Shown: positions 48,047 through 56,767, numbered from the stretch's first letter. The stretch: DNA of 64,000 bases from Paraburkholderia monticola (GCF_001580545.1 NZ_LRBG01000037.1:124001-188000); one strand, 5' to 3'. Numbers and translations are program-made. The notes: generated by a model not told the origin, from the letters alone.

Positions 48047-48588
48047 AGCGACATCCTAACCAGGGTGATTGATCTTCAGCACACAACTACTTCACCCTTG
48101 TATAGCGAGCTGGTAAAGCGTTGTGTTCCGTTTAACGATGCATCGATGCTATCTCCACAGGTGGTGTCATCCCTGTGGTTTCCTGTCGCATCGGCTTTGC
48201 GCCAGATCAACGCCGCGATAGATGAATGGTCGCCGGCGCGCACGGCAGGGAAGCCCTTTTCAGCCCGAGACCAGGTCGCGCGACCGAGGCTTATTTATTG
48301 AAGCTCGGCAGAAGGGTCGAAAGTATCCAACGACGCGCGGTGCCGTGGCCCAATTCCTTTCTGATCCTGAAAGTTCTCACCATTCGACTCGTCCGCGATG
48401 ACGGAGAGTAGGTAATGCCCCCCGCTTTTTGCCCGTAGCGCATTCGCCGTGTTGCAAAAATGCCGTTTCAGCTCCTTTTTTAAGGCATTTTCTTTACACG
48501 CAGTGAATAAAGCGTCATAGAATGTGCGCGTTTGCTGCACTACATCGCGGCAAGCATTTCCTAAAACGATAGTGAGTCAACGACGACT
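48047..48588. other. 542-nt non-coding region ahead of the HU-like gene
   Basis: AT-richer than its surroundings. Two reading frames of about 80 codons cross it but have no convincing ribosome sites or family features. The leader of the 35-aa gene is at its left end and a candidate promoter for the HU-like gene at the right end. Confidence 0.5.
48493..48523 (+). promoter_or_regulatory. candidate sigma-70 promoter of the HU-like gene
   Basis: TTTACA (48493-48498) and TAGAAT (48518-48523) are spaced by 19 nt, slightly long, 65 nt ahead of the start codon. Confidence 0.35.
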
Positions 48589-49056
48589 ATGGCTAAGACT
48601 GCATCGAAGGCTGAAACGAAACTGGCAAAGACCGCTCCGAAAGCTGCTGCCAAGGCTGCGAAGGCTGAAAAGGCAGCACCGGCTGCCAAGAAAGGCGCAG
48701 TGAAGGCTGTCAACGGTACGGCGAAGAAGCTCGTCGCTGGCGCGCCGGTGAAGGAGAAGTTCACCAAGGCGTCGCTCGCCGCACACGTTGCAACGGCGGC
48801 AAACGTCGAGCCGAAGGCTGCCAAGGCGGTGCTCGCCGCACTGGAAGACACCATTCTCGGCACAGTCCACAAGAAGGGTGCCGGTGAGTTCACGCTGTCG
48901 GGTCTTCTGAAGATCAGCGTTCAACAGGTGCCGGCGAAGAAGCGCCGCTTCGGCAAGGATCCGTTTACCGGCGAAGAGCGCTGGTTCGATGCGAAGCCGG
49001 CATCGGTTCGCATCAAGGCGCGCGCACTGAAGAAACTGAAGGATGCAGCGGCGTAA
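48589..49056 (+). CDS. HU-family nucleoid protein with H1-like N-terminal tail
   Basis: 155 residues. Residues 1-57 are a Lys/Ala-rich tail (KTAPKAAAKAAKAEK-type repeats), like eukaryotic histone H1 and bacterial AlgP. Residues about 58-155 are an HU/IHF fold (FTKASLAAHVATAANVEPKAAKAVLAAL, then FTLSGLLKISVQQVPAKKRR). Such fusions are common in Burkholderiaceae and compact DNA. The usual HU arm motif is altered (KKRRFGKDPFTGEER). Own promoter and a hairpin downstream suggest a monocistronic gene. Confidence 0.92.
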   Translation: MAKTASKAETKLAKTAPKAAAKAAKAEKAAPAAKKGAVKAVNGTAKKLVAGAPVKEKFTKASLAAHVATAANVEPKAAKAVLAALEDTILGTVHKKGAGEFTLSGLLKISVQQVPAKKRRFGKDPFTGEERWFDAKPASVRIKARALKKLKDAAA

Positions 49057-49136
49057 GTAGCGCAATCGGGGCTTGCCGCGTCAAGCGTGGCGGCCCCCAA
49101 GACGGGCCTCGCAGCCGGGGCCCGGTGCTTTCGACC

Positions 49137-49173
49137 ACTCGCACATGTCCGCGCGCTACGGACATGTGCGAGT
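49137..49173. repeat. perfect 15-bp inverted repeat
   Basis: ACTCGCACATGTCCG-(7 nt)-CGGACATGTGCGAGT lies between the convergent HU-like and AraC genes. No T tract follows on either strand, so a bidirectional Rho-independent terminator is not clear; a protein-binding operator is also possible. Confidence 0.7.
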
Positions 49174-49184
49174 CGTTGCCATTG

Positions 49185-50102
49185 TCATCTGCGACTTCCA
49201 CTCATATCCGCATCCTGGGCATACTGCGTCGGCGGCAGACCGACGTGACGCGTGAACGCGACGCTGAACGCGCTTGCCGAGCTATAGCCCACGCGCGCCG
49301 CGATCGTCGCGACGCCCCCTTCGTTCCGGCGCAGCAGGTTCTTGGCGATGGCCATGCGCCACGACAACAGATACTCCATCGGCGCAACGCCGACCGCGCG
49401 ACTGAATCGATCGAAGAAAGAGGAGCGTGAAAGCGCGGCGGCTTTCGCGAGCTGCGCAATCGTCCACGGTTTTTCCGGGCTTTCGTGCATCTGCCGAATG
49501 GCGAGCGCGAGACGGGCATCGGCGAGGCCACGGACGAGCCCGGGCGATGCACCCGTTTGCGTCGATCGCAACGCTTCGATGAAAAGCACTTCGAGCAGGC
49601 GCGCCAGCACGACCTCGCGCGCGGGCCGCTGCGCGCGCGATTCGTCGCGCACCAGCTTGACGAGCGTCGCCAGCCTGCTATCGCCGCGTACGAGCACGAG
49701 TTCGGGCAGAAGCGAGACGAGCAAGGCCGCATCCGGCGAGCCAAATGCGCAGAGGCCCGCGAGCCACTGCGTTTCCGGCTCGAGCGATGTATCGCCGAAA
49801 CGAAAACTGCCGTCGGGCAGCGCCGCGGGCGCGATATCGGCGACGTCGTCAGCGTCGGGCGGATCGATGCTCGTCATCGCGAAGCTGAAAACCTGGGGCA
49901 CGAGCATGAAGTCATCGGCCTGAAGAATGTACGGCTCGCAACCATTCACGGATAGTCGAAGCGATCCTTCGAGCACCACGCAATAGAACGGCTGACCGAC
50001 CTCCGTGCGGCTCGCGCGCCAGCGCCCCGCGCCGCTGAGCACTTTCGAGAACGTGGGTGTCGGCTGGAGCAAGGTGACGACTTCGGCCAGCGGGTCGATC
50101 AT
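49185..50102 (-). CDS. AraC-family regulator with cupin-type N-terminus
   Basis: 305 residues. The N-terminal cupin-like domain (FYCVVLEGSLRLSVNG, DDFMLVPQVFSFAM) belongs to the AraC_binding/cupin_6 group. The double HTH is intact (IAQLAKAAALSRSSFFDRFSRAVG, IAARVGYSSASAFSVAFTRHVG). Divergent from the SDR gene at 50202 with a 99-nt shared promoter region. Compare the first AraC-SDR pair at 30355-32254, whose regulator has a different sensor domain. Confidence 0.93.
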   Translation of the reverse strand: MIDPLAEVVTLLQPTPTFSKVLSGAGRWRASRTEVGQPFYCVVLEGSLRLSVNGCEPYILQADDFMLVPQVFSFAMTSIDPPDADDVADIAPAALPDGSFRFGDTSLEPETQWLAGLCAFGSPDAALLVSLLPELVLVRGDSRLATLVKLVRDESRAQRPAREVVLARLLEVLFIEALRSTQTGASPGLVRGLADARLALAIRQMHESPEKPWTIAQLAKAAALSRSSFFDRFSRAVGVAPMEYLLSWRMAIAKNLLRRNEGGVATIAARVGYSSASAFSVAFTRHVGLPPTQYAQDADMSGSRR

Positions 50103-50201
50103 GATCGGACGATCTCGAATGAAACGTGGACTTTCGATTGTAGCGAATCCGGCCGGTCACGACGTATCGTGGAAGGACTGTCACCGACCACAGGAGTCGA
50201 C

Positions 50202-50951
50202 ATGAAGACCGTATTGATTACCGGCTGTTCGTCTGGATTTGGCCTCGAAATCGCGCGCTATTTTCTGGATCGCGAGTGGCGCGTAATCGCCACGATGCGC
50301 ACGCCGCGCGAAGATGTTTTGCCGCGCTCCGAGCGTCTTTCGATCCTCCCGCTCGATGTGAAAGACCCGCACAGCATTCGCGCCGCCATCGATGCCGCCG
50401 GTCCCATCGACGTGCTCGTCAACAACGCGGGCATCGGCTTTCTGAACGCCCTCGAAGGTACGCCGATGGACACCGCGCGCGATATCTTCGAGACCAATAC
50501 GCTGGGCACCATCGCAATGACACAGGCTGTGTTGCCGCAATTGCGCGAGCGCCGGGAAGGCGTGATCGTCAACGTCACGTCGACCGTCACGTGCAGACCG
50601 CTGCATTTGCTGTCGGTCTATACCGCGAGCAAGGCCGCGGTCAACGCGTTCAGCGAATCGCTCGCGCTAGAGCTGGAGCAGTTCAATGTGCGCGTGCGTG
50701 TCGTGCTGCCCGGACGCGCGCCTTCCACGCGCTTCGGCGAGAACGCGCAGGCCCGCATGCAAAACGGCTTTCCCGAGCCGTACAGCGCACTCGTTCAGCA
50801 GATCTTCGCGAACTGGGAGAAACAGACGTCCGTCACGCACGCGGAGGATGTCGCGCAAGCGGTTTGGCTCGCCGCCACCGATTCATCGAGCCCGTTCACC
50901 ATCCCCGCCGGTGAAGACGCTGTCGAGTGGTACAACGCGCGCGCTAAATAG
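50202..50951 (+). CDS. short-chain dehydrogenase/reductase
   Basis: 249 residues from ATG 50202 (AGGAG upstream). TGCSSGFG cofactor loop, NNAG at about 79-82, YTASK active site with Ser in VTSTVT. It is similar in organisation to the SDR at 31421-32254 (same SSGFG loop), though the C-terminal region is shorter. Probably controlled by the divergent AraC regulator. Substrate unknown. Confidence 0.92.
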   Translation: MKTVLITGCSSGFGLEIARYFLDREWRVIATMRTPREDVLPRSERLSILPLDVKDPHSIRAAIDAAGPIDVLVNNAGIGFLNALEGTPMDTARDIFETNTLGTIAMTQAVLPQLRERREGVIVNVTSTVTCRPLHLLSVYTASKAAVNAFSESLALELEQFNVRVRVVLPGRAPSTRFGENAQARMQNGFPEPYSALVQQIFANWEKQTSVTHAEDVAQAVWLAATDSSSPFTIPAGEDAVEWYNARAK

Positions 50952-51005
50952 CGCCGGGAAGCTTTGGAGCAATCGGGAAGAGTGGATTAAACGATGCAGT
51001 GAGAT

Positions 51006-51545
51006 CTACCGCATCGTTTCCAGCGTTGTCTTCAGCCGGGCGACTGCCGTGTCCGATTCCTGCTGGATTCGCGCGCGCACGAACAAGACATTCACCGCCT
51101 CGAACCAAAGTGACGGTGCGCGGTATATGAATTCACGCTCGAATCGCGTTCCGGACGCTATCGGAGTGAGCGAGTAGCTCACCGTGCCGGCGGACCTGCC
51201 ATCGATGGCGCCCACAATGACCCATTGGCGCGGACGCTCCCGAGCGGCAACCGTCCACACGACGCTCCCCCGGCGACCCGCCACGCGAAATTCTTCGGTG
51301 ACCTGTTCGCCGACGTTCAACGAGTGATCGGTCGCGCCCCTGACGGATAGCGACGACGGGTGCCAATCGGGCCAGTGCGCGGGTGTGGTCACGTAGTCGA
51401 AAACGACCGTGTCCGGTCGTTCGATCGAGATCACGGTGACGATCTTCGTCGTCAGGTTGATGAACTCGGGCAGCGGCAACGCAAGCAGGGCAAAGACCGC
51501 CAAGGCTGCCAGGATCGCACCGATCCATCTCGACGGCGATTTCAT
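51006..51545 (-). CDS. membrane-anchored SRPBCC-fold protein
   Basis: 179 residues. One N-terminal hydrophobic helix (about 8-28) anchors a START/SRPBCC fold with IERPDTVVFDYVTTPAHWPDWHPSS, a hydrophobic-cavity ligand binder. The ATG overlaps the stop of the chemoreceptor gene (TGATG-type 4-nt overlap), so they are co-translated and may work together in binding or delivering an envelope ligand. The exact partner is unknown. Confidence 0.85.
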   Translation of the reverse strand: MKSPSRWIGAILAALAVFALLALPLPEFINLTTKIVTVISIERPDTVVFDYVTTPAHWPDWHPSSLSVRGATDHSLNVGEQVTEEFRVAGRRGSVVWTVAARERPRQWVIVGAIDGRSAGTVSYSLTPIASGTRFEREFIYRAPSLWFEAVNVLFVRARIQQESDTAVARLKTTLETMR

Positions 51546-53140
51546 CGACGGGCGTCGTCGCTGACCAGGCGAAATACCTGCACGGCATCTTCCAGTGTGC
51601 TCGCCTGTTCTTGCATGCTGGCGGCCGCGGCTGCCACCTGCTCGACCAGGGCAACGTTTTGCTGGGTCATTTCATCCATCTGCCCGATCGCACGATTGAC
51701 TTCGCCGATGCCGGTACTTTGCTCGTTGCTCGCGTGGGTAATCTCGCCCATCAGGGCGACCACGCTGTCGACGGCCGTGACGATTTCGGTCATGTCCCGG
51801 CCAGCCTGGTCGACCAGTTGGCCCCCTGTCTGGACGTTGCCAACCGAGTCGGTGATCAGCGCCTTGATTTCCTTGGCGGCCATGGCGCTGCGTTGGGCGA
51901 GGTTGCGCACCTCGGCGGCGACTACCGCGAAGCCGCGCCCCTGGTCGCCGGCGCGGGCCGCCTCGACGGCCGCGTTCAAAGCCAGGATATTGGTCTGAAA
52001 GGCAATCGAGTCGATCATGCCAATGATGTCGACGATCTTGTGTGAACTGCCGCGGATCAGCGACATGGTGTTGACCACATGGCCCACCACGTGGCCGCCT
52101 TTGACCGCGAGATCGGAGGCTGAGGCGATGTGTTCGTTGGCGTGCGTAGCGCGTTCGGCATTGGCGCGGACCATCGAAGTCAATTGCGCCATCGTCGAAG
52201 CGGTTTCCTCGAGCGAGCCAGCCTGCGCCTCGGTGCGGGAGGAAAGCTCCGCGTTGCCGGCGGCAATTTCGCGTGCGCCCAGCGCGATCATATCGGACGC
52301 CCGTCGCACGTTGCCGACTACCGAAGCCAGCCCCACGCTGATGCCGTTCATTGCCTGCATCAACTGGCCCAACTCGTCGCGCCGGCTGACATGCACCTGG
52401 GCGGTCAAGTCGCCGGCCGCCAGTTTTTCCGCCGCGGCCTTGGCTTCGAGCAGTTGCATTCCGAGACCGCGCCGGGTCGTCACGAAGACCAGCGCGCTGA
52501 CCAGCAGCGCGCCGAGTAGCCCGAGGCCAACCACCCCGGTTTGCAGGAAAGGAGGCAACGCCGCCGCGCTCACTCCGTCGGCGGGGATCACGGCCTGCAG
52601 CAGCCGGCCATAGCCGAGCAGGAGTGCGGTATTGGCGGCGAGAGTCAGCAACGCGAGTCTGGCTCCAATCGACAGGTTCCACGCTTCGCTGACATCGAGG
52701 CCGACGTACATCGCGCCGATGACCTCGCCGGTACTATCCCGGATCGGCTCGTACCGTGTCATGTATTGCTTGCCGAATAGCGTGGCGTATCCGGTATAGG
52801 GCTGCCCGTTGCGCAGCATCCGATAGCCGGGGTGCGAACGGTCGAGTACCGTGCCCACGGCTCGCTCGCCCGTTTGTCGTTTGACCGAAGTGGCGACCCG
52901 CACGAAGTCTTCGCCGATTCCGACGAATAGCGTGCCCGTCGCGCGGGTTCTGTCGGTGAAGCGGTCCACTTCGCCGTAATTGAGGTTCAGCAGCGTGTCG
53001 CCGTTCAGCAACCTGGGGGTCATGACACCGAGGATGTCGACACCGTTTGATTCGTCGCGTGTGAATGGCGCTGGGAAATACCCGGCAAGCGTGCGCGCGT
53101 AGCGGCGCACCTGGGTCTTAAGTGGCAGCAGAGAGTGCAT
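51542..53140 (-). CDS. methyl-accepting chemotaxis protein with Cache-like N-terminus lacking TM1
   Basis: 532 residues. The N-terminal about 150 residues match a single Cache (Cache_3/2-like) ligand domain (NGDTLLNLNYGEVDRFTDRTRATGTLFVG, GKQYMTRYEPIRDSTGEVIGAMYVGLD). Two membrane helices lie near 163-185 and 205-225, then HAMP and the MCP signalling domain with the hairpin tip DSIAFQTNILALNAAVEAARAGDQGRGFAVVAAEV. The first membrane helix that should precede Cache is absent, and an in-frame TGA at 53165-53167 leaves no room for one. Topology would then place the sensor in the cytoplasm. Confidence 0.9.
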   Translation of the reverse strand: MHSLLPLKTQVRRYARTLAGYFPAPFTRDESNGVDILGVMTPRLLNGDTLLNLNYGEVDRFTDRTRATGTLFVGIGEDFVRVATSVKRQTGERAVGTVLDRSHPGYRMLRNGQPYTGYATLFGKQYMTRYEPIRDSTGEVIGAMYVGLDVSEAWNLSIGARLALLTLAANTALLLGYGRLLQAVIPADGVSAAALPPFLQTGVVGLGLLGALLVSALVFVTTRRGLGMQLLEAKAAAEKLAAGDLTAQVHVSRRDELGQLMQAMNGISVGLASVVGNVRRASDMIALGAREIAAGNAELSSRTEAQAGSLEETASTMAQLTSMVRANAERATHANEHIASASDLAVKGGHVVGHVVNTMSLIRGSSHKIVDIIGMIDSIAFQTNILALNAAVEAARAGDQGRGFAVVAAEVRNLAQRSAMAAKEIKALITDSVGNVQTGGQLVDQAGRDMTEIVTAVDSVVALMGEITHASNEQSTGIGEVNRAIGQMDEMTQQNVALVEQVAAAAASMQEQASTLEDAVQVFRLVSDDARR

Positions 53141-53385
53141 GGAGTGGAACCCCTGTCGACTGTGTCAGCGAGCCGAAATAAACCAGACTTTTTAGTTTGG
53201 ATGCATTAGACAGAATATTGTTTGACTTGGCAATAGAGTATCGCCGCTAATGTCAACCCGCTGAAAGGGGGCGCCCGGCAAACTTCAAGCAGGCGCTATT
53301 CGCTGCCGGCTTGTTTCACCGGTAATGGAAGGCCGGTTCGGACGACCAGCCGAAAAGCATTGTCTGGGATGGCTTTGCGCTGCAA

Positions 53386-54339
53386 CTATCTCTCTTCTAT
53401 TTCAAGCTTTTCTCTGAGTTCAAGAATTAGCGATGCGGCCGGAATTGAATTCCGGTCGACCTTGTCCGCTTCCACACCCTCTTCTGTCGTGAACTTGCCA
53501 AGTGAGATAACGGCGTCAGCAAGCAGGCCAAATACGCCCACCCCAGGAATCAGCTTCGAACACTTCGAGGCCGCGTCACTGAATGAAAAAAACTTCTTGG
53601 CCCACTTCCAATTCCGCTGACGTGCTGTCGCCGTCTTCATCTCGTCGACGAGGCGCTTCATTTCGGTTACAGCAGACTCGATCGACGCCGCATCCGTTTC
53701 TCCTTCCGCCGACAGGAAATCCTGCTGCCAGTCGTAAAGAGCACGGCGCTTTTCCCGGAATATGCCATCGCGGGCTACCTCGACTGCATCGCGCAGCAAT
53801 TTGAAGTCGTCGTCGTCCTGCTCGGGATCGTCCGGGAGCAGCAGTTCGTATCCGAGAACAGCCATCAGTGAACTGCCGGGAAGCCTTTCATGTGGCTCGA
53901 CGCGGCGAATTCTCGCGCCCTTTTTCAACTCGGCCACGCTATGGTATTGCGACACAGCCACGACAGACCGGGCCATCACGGGAGCGAAGCGCTGAAGCAC
54001 CGTGCCGGTCGCGAAATAGCCATCGCGACGCGCGTCGGCGACCTGCGCTTCCATGCACTTTTGCCATTCCGCCTGCCGCTCCGCCGTCCAGGGGATGGCG
54101 TCAGCACGGTCACCCAGGATCTCCAGCATGCGCTTCTGTCGTTCAGGGTCCCAGTGGTTGGACCAGCGCTCCCGCTCGCTCTCCACGTCTTCGGCGCTGA
54201 CGCCATCCGCGAGCGTTGGTGGTACCGGAATAAGGAGCTTGTCGTAGAGAAGTACTTCTGCCACAAACGCGCCGGGAAGCTTGTGATCCTTGACGGAGCA
54301 GGTGCCCCAGAGTTGGTGCCAGCGTTCACGCGTCTCCAT
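53386..54339 (-). CDS. 317-aa hypothetical protein, orphan
   Basis: ATG at 54339 has CAGGAGG upstream. The first about 190 residues contain many Trp and acidic residues (WHQLWGTCSVKDHKLPG, WSNHWDPERQKRML, WTAERQAEWQKCMEAQ). The rest is helical, with a predicted hydrophobic patch near residues 265-285 (SKCSKLIPGVGVFGLLADAVISL), a possible single membrane-contacting helix. No family or catalytic motif recognised. Lower GC than neighbours and its isolation between a chemoreceptor and a small peptide gene suggest it was acquired. Confidence 0.75.
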   Translation of the reverse strand: METRERWHQLWGTCSVKDHKLPGAFVAEVLLYDKLLIPVPPTLADGVSAEDVESERERWSNHWDPERQKRMLEILGDRADAIPWTAERQAEWQKCMEAQVADARRDGYFATGTVLQRFAPVMARSVVAVSQYHSVAELKKGARIRRVEPHERLPGSSLMAVLGYELLLPDDPEQDDDDFKLLRDAVEVARDGIFREKRRALYDWQQDFLSAEGETDAASIESAVTEMKRLVDEMKTATARQRNWKWAKKFFSFSDAASKCSKLIPGVGVFGLLADAVISLGKFTTEEGVEADKVDRNSIPAASLILELREKLEIEER

Positions 54340-54656
54340 CGTCCCTGCCTCCTGTGTGCTGTCTGCGCCAGAAGTGGCACGAGCACAGAAAAAGGCTAGA
54401 TGATCTGACGGAAATGAACGGGAGCAGCGAAGCGTATATGTGGGGCGACGCAAATACGTGGAAAACCAGGCCCTGTCTGCGATTTTCCAACTTCGTTTAG
54501 CCAGGTGACGGTCGCGCCCAAACTCACGTCATCGCGATTCACCGCGGGATGGGCTTTGCGTGGATCGCGCCTTGATGGCATGACATCTGCGTAGTGTGCT
54601 GCAAACAGCCAGCCGCTCCACCGTTCCTACAACCCTCTTGTTCAAGGAGACACACC
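54340..54656. promoter_or_regulatory. divergent non-coding region ahead of the peptide gene
   Basis: 317 nt between the start of the 317-aa gene and the peptide gene. It should hold promoters for both. A longer frame of the peptide gene to 54594 runs through its right end but lacks a ribosome site. Confidence 0.5.
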
Positions 54657-54857
54657 ATGAACACGCTGACCATCAAAGACATTCAGAACTCCGCAGAGCT
54701 TGATCACCAGGAGATGGCCACCATTCAAGGCGGCCGGATGAAACTCCCCGGCCAGCGCACAGGCTCGCTCCTCACGACCGCTGATGGCGATCCCGTCGAC
54801 GTGTATGTCGACGGCGTGCTGCAAAACTCCGTGACCGACGGCTTCTATCACGGCTGA
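54657..54857 (+). CDS. double-glycine-leader small peptide, candidate RiPP/bacteriocin precursor
   Basis: 66 residues. AAGGAG is 7 nt ahead of the ATG. Residues 1-26 (MNTLTIKDIQ..ELDHQEM..IQGG) have the leader pattern of double-glycine peptides, a helical stretch with conserved L and E positions ending in GG at 25-26. The 40-residue core (RMKLPGQ..., no Cys, two acidic valine-rich strands, Gly at both ends) has no recognised class. Such leaders are cut by C39-type or related peptidases during export. No such peptidase is nearby, so a distant transporter would be needed. A similarly widespread 'MxTLxIKDL..ELDxxxMAAVRGG' family exists in proteobacteria, as I recall. Confidence 0.8.
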   Translation: MNTLTIKDIQNSAELDHQEMATIQGGRMKLPGQRTGSLLTTADGDPVDVYVDGVLQNSVTDGFYHG

Positions 54858-54920
54858 CGGGAAGCAGGCGGGAAGTCACGCGCGCATGATGCCGTGCGTG
54901 ACTCACGCCTGCTCCGCTCA

Positions 54921-55916
54921 TCACCAGCGCTGGTGAACATGAGGCGCGATGAGGCGCCGATAGACATCCCGGACGCGCTGCATGACTTCGTCGGACAGCG
55001 GCGCCAGGTTCGCGGCCGCGACATTCGACGCCGACTGGGTCGCGTTCTTACTGCCAGGGATGATGACGGAGACGGCATCCTCCATCAGGATCCAGCGCAG
55101 AGCCAGTTGCGCCATCGAGGCGTCCACGGGTACGAGTTGGCGCAGTTCGTCGACCGCCTGCAACGCGACGTCGTAGGGCACGCCCGAGAACGTCTCGCCG
55201 ACGTCGAACGCCTCGCCATGCCGATTGAATGCACGATGGTCGTCCGCCGCGAAAGTCGATTCAGCGGACATCTTGCCGGTGAGCATGCCGCTCGCCAGCG
55301 GAACGCGCGCGATGACCGCAACGGCTTTCTTTTGCGCCTCCCTGAAGAACAGATCGGCGGGACGTTGACGGAACATGTTGTAGATGATCTGCACCGAAAC
55401 CACATTCGGATATTCGATCGCCTTCAGCGCCTCTTCGACCTTTTCGACCGACACGCCGTAGTAGCGAATCTTGCCGGCGGCGACAAAGTCGTCCATGGCG
55501 TCGAACACCTCGGGACGGTAATAAACTTCGGTCGGAGGGCAATGCAGTTGAACCAGGTCGAGCGTATCGACGCCCAGGTTCGAGCGACTCCGGTCGATGA
55601 ATCCTTCGAGTTCGCGCTTGTTCAGATAGCCGCTGGTCACATGCGGGTCGAGTCGGCGCCCGAGCTTGGTGGCGACGATCGGACGTTCGCCGCCACGTTG
55701 CCGCAGTACGTCGCGGATGATCCGTTCCGAGCGACCGTCGCCGTAGACGTCGGCCGTGTCGATGAACGTGACGCCGGCGTCGAGCGCGGCGTTTAGCGCG
55801 GCCTTGGCGTCATCTTCCGCGACACTGCCCCACGCTCCGCCTATTGCCCATGCTCCAAAACCGATTTCGGACACATTCCAGTCGGTACGACCAAATTTTC
55901 TCGTCGAAAGCGTCAT
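54921..55916 (-). CDS. aldo/keto reductase
   Basis: 331 residues. Clear AKR features: GFGAWAIGGAWG at the start, DTADVYGDGRSERIIRDVL (catalytic Asp/Tyr), ATKLG with the Lys, and QLHCPP (His). The cofactor region VIIPGSKNATQSASNV binds NADPH. This is the AKR11/12-like stress class. Divergent from the isochorismatase-like gene about 200 nt away. Substrate not predictable. Confidence 0.94.
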   Translation of the reverse strand: MTLSTRKFGRTDWNVSEIGFGAWAIGGAWGSVAEDDAKAALNAALDAGVTFIDTADVYGDGRSERIIRDVLRQRGGERPIVATKLGRRLDPHVTSGYLNKRELEGFIDRSRSNLGVDTLDLVQLHCPPTEVYYRPEVFDAMDDFVAAGKIRYYGVSVEKVEEALKAIEYPNVVSVQIIYNMFRQRPADLFFREAQKKAVAVIARVPLASGMLTGKMSAESTFAADDHRAFNRHGEAFDVGETFSGVPYDVALQAVDELRQLVPVDASMAQLALRWILMEDAVSVIIPGSKNATQSASNVAAANLAPLSDEVMQRVRDVYRRLIAPHVHQRW

Positions 55917-56125
55917 TTGCTTGCTCGTCCTCTCTTATGCGAAGTTACGTCGCAGGCGCTTCAATGCCGTTGCGGCAATGCCGGCGACCTTGCGCATAGT
56001 GTAGCAAGTGGGCGCGGCCCGCAGACCTAGGCCAGCGCCCGCACAATGCCATGAAGTATGATTTCCCCGGTATCGAAGCTGCCGTTCTGACAACGGAACG
56101 CGAAATCCGGATAAAAGGTGGTGCA

Positions 56126-56767
56126 ATGGCAACCAACGCAGATTCTGGCGACATCGCGAACGACCGGCTCAGCAGTACCGACGCGCGGAGCATCAGTGCA
56201 CAGATTCCGCCAATCACGCCATCGCAAACGGCGCTTGTCGTCATGCACTACCAGACTGACATTCTCGGACTCTTTCCATCGGTCGCGCCGGCACTGCTCG
56301 GCAATACGCGCAAGTTATGCGACGCGGCGCGCGCCAAGGGCGTCCGCATTTACTTTGCCAACCTTCGGTTCAGTCCGGGCTACCCTGAAGTCAGCCCGTT
56401 GAACAGGAATGGGCAGGGAATCAAAAGGCTCGGCCTCTTCCTCGAAGACCGGACTTCGCCCGAGTTGGGCCAGCAGGCCGACGAACCGCTCGTCATCGCG
56501 CATCGCGCGAGCGTGTTCTTCGGCACCGATCTGGAGGCGCAACTATCCGGGCAAGGCATCGATTCGCTGATCATGGTCGGCATTGCTTCGACCGGCGTGG
56601 TGCTTTCCTCGGTCGCGTATGCGAGCGACGCCGATTTCCGCCTGTATACAGTCAAGGATTGCTGTTACGACCCGGATCAGGTCGTGCACGAGCATCTGTT
56701 CTCCACCGCATTCGATTCACGCACGACGGTGCTGTCACTCGCGGATGCGTTGCTGTTGCTCGCGTAG
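56126..56767 (+). CDS. isochorismatase-fold protein without the catalytic Cys
   Basis: 213 residues from ATG 56126 (AAAGGTGG upstream); a longer frame from 56051 has no site. The fold matches the cysteine-hydrolase family (ALVVMHYQTDIL near 37, DCCYDPDQVVHEHLF near 175), but the catalytic motif that usually reads GxxTxxCVxxT is GIASTGVVLSS, with Val where the Cys should be, and the first Asp position is His. It is therefore probably not a hydrolase of the usual kind. Many homologs with this GVVLS motif exist; role unknown. Confidence 0.82.
   Translation: MATNADSGDIANDRLSSTDARSISAQIPPITPSQTALVVMHYQTDILGLFPSVAPALLGNTRKLCDAARAKGVRIYFANLRFSPGYPEVSPLNRNGQGIKRLGLFLEDRTSPELGQQADEPLVIAHRASVFFGTDLEAQLSGQGIDSLIMVGIASTGVVLSSVAYASDADFRLYTVKDCCYDPDQVVHEHLFSTAFDSRTTVLSLADALLLLA

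Noticed and set aside
48065..48540. Two 80-codon frames in the region before the HU-like gene
   Set aside because: No ribosome sites, no conservation signs and a composition like intergenic DNA.
54594..54656. Longer N-terminus for the double-glycine peptide
   Set aside because: No ribosome site at the upstream start, while ATG 54657 has AAGGAG and gives the family-type leader.
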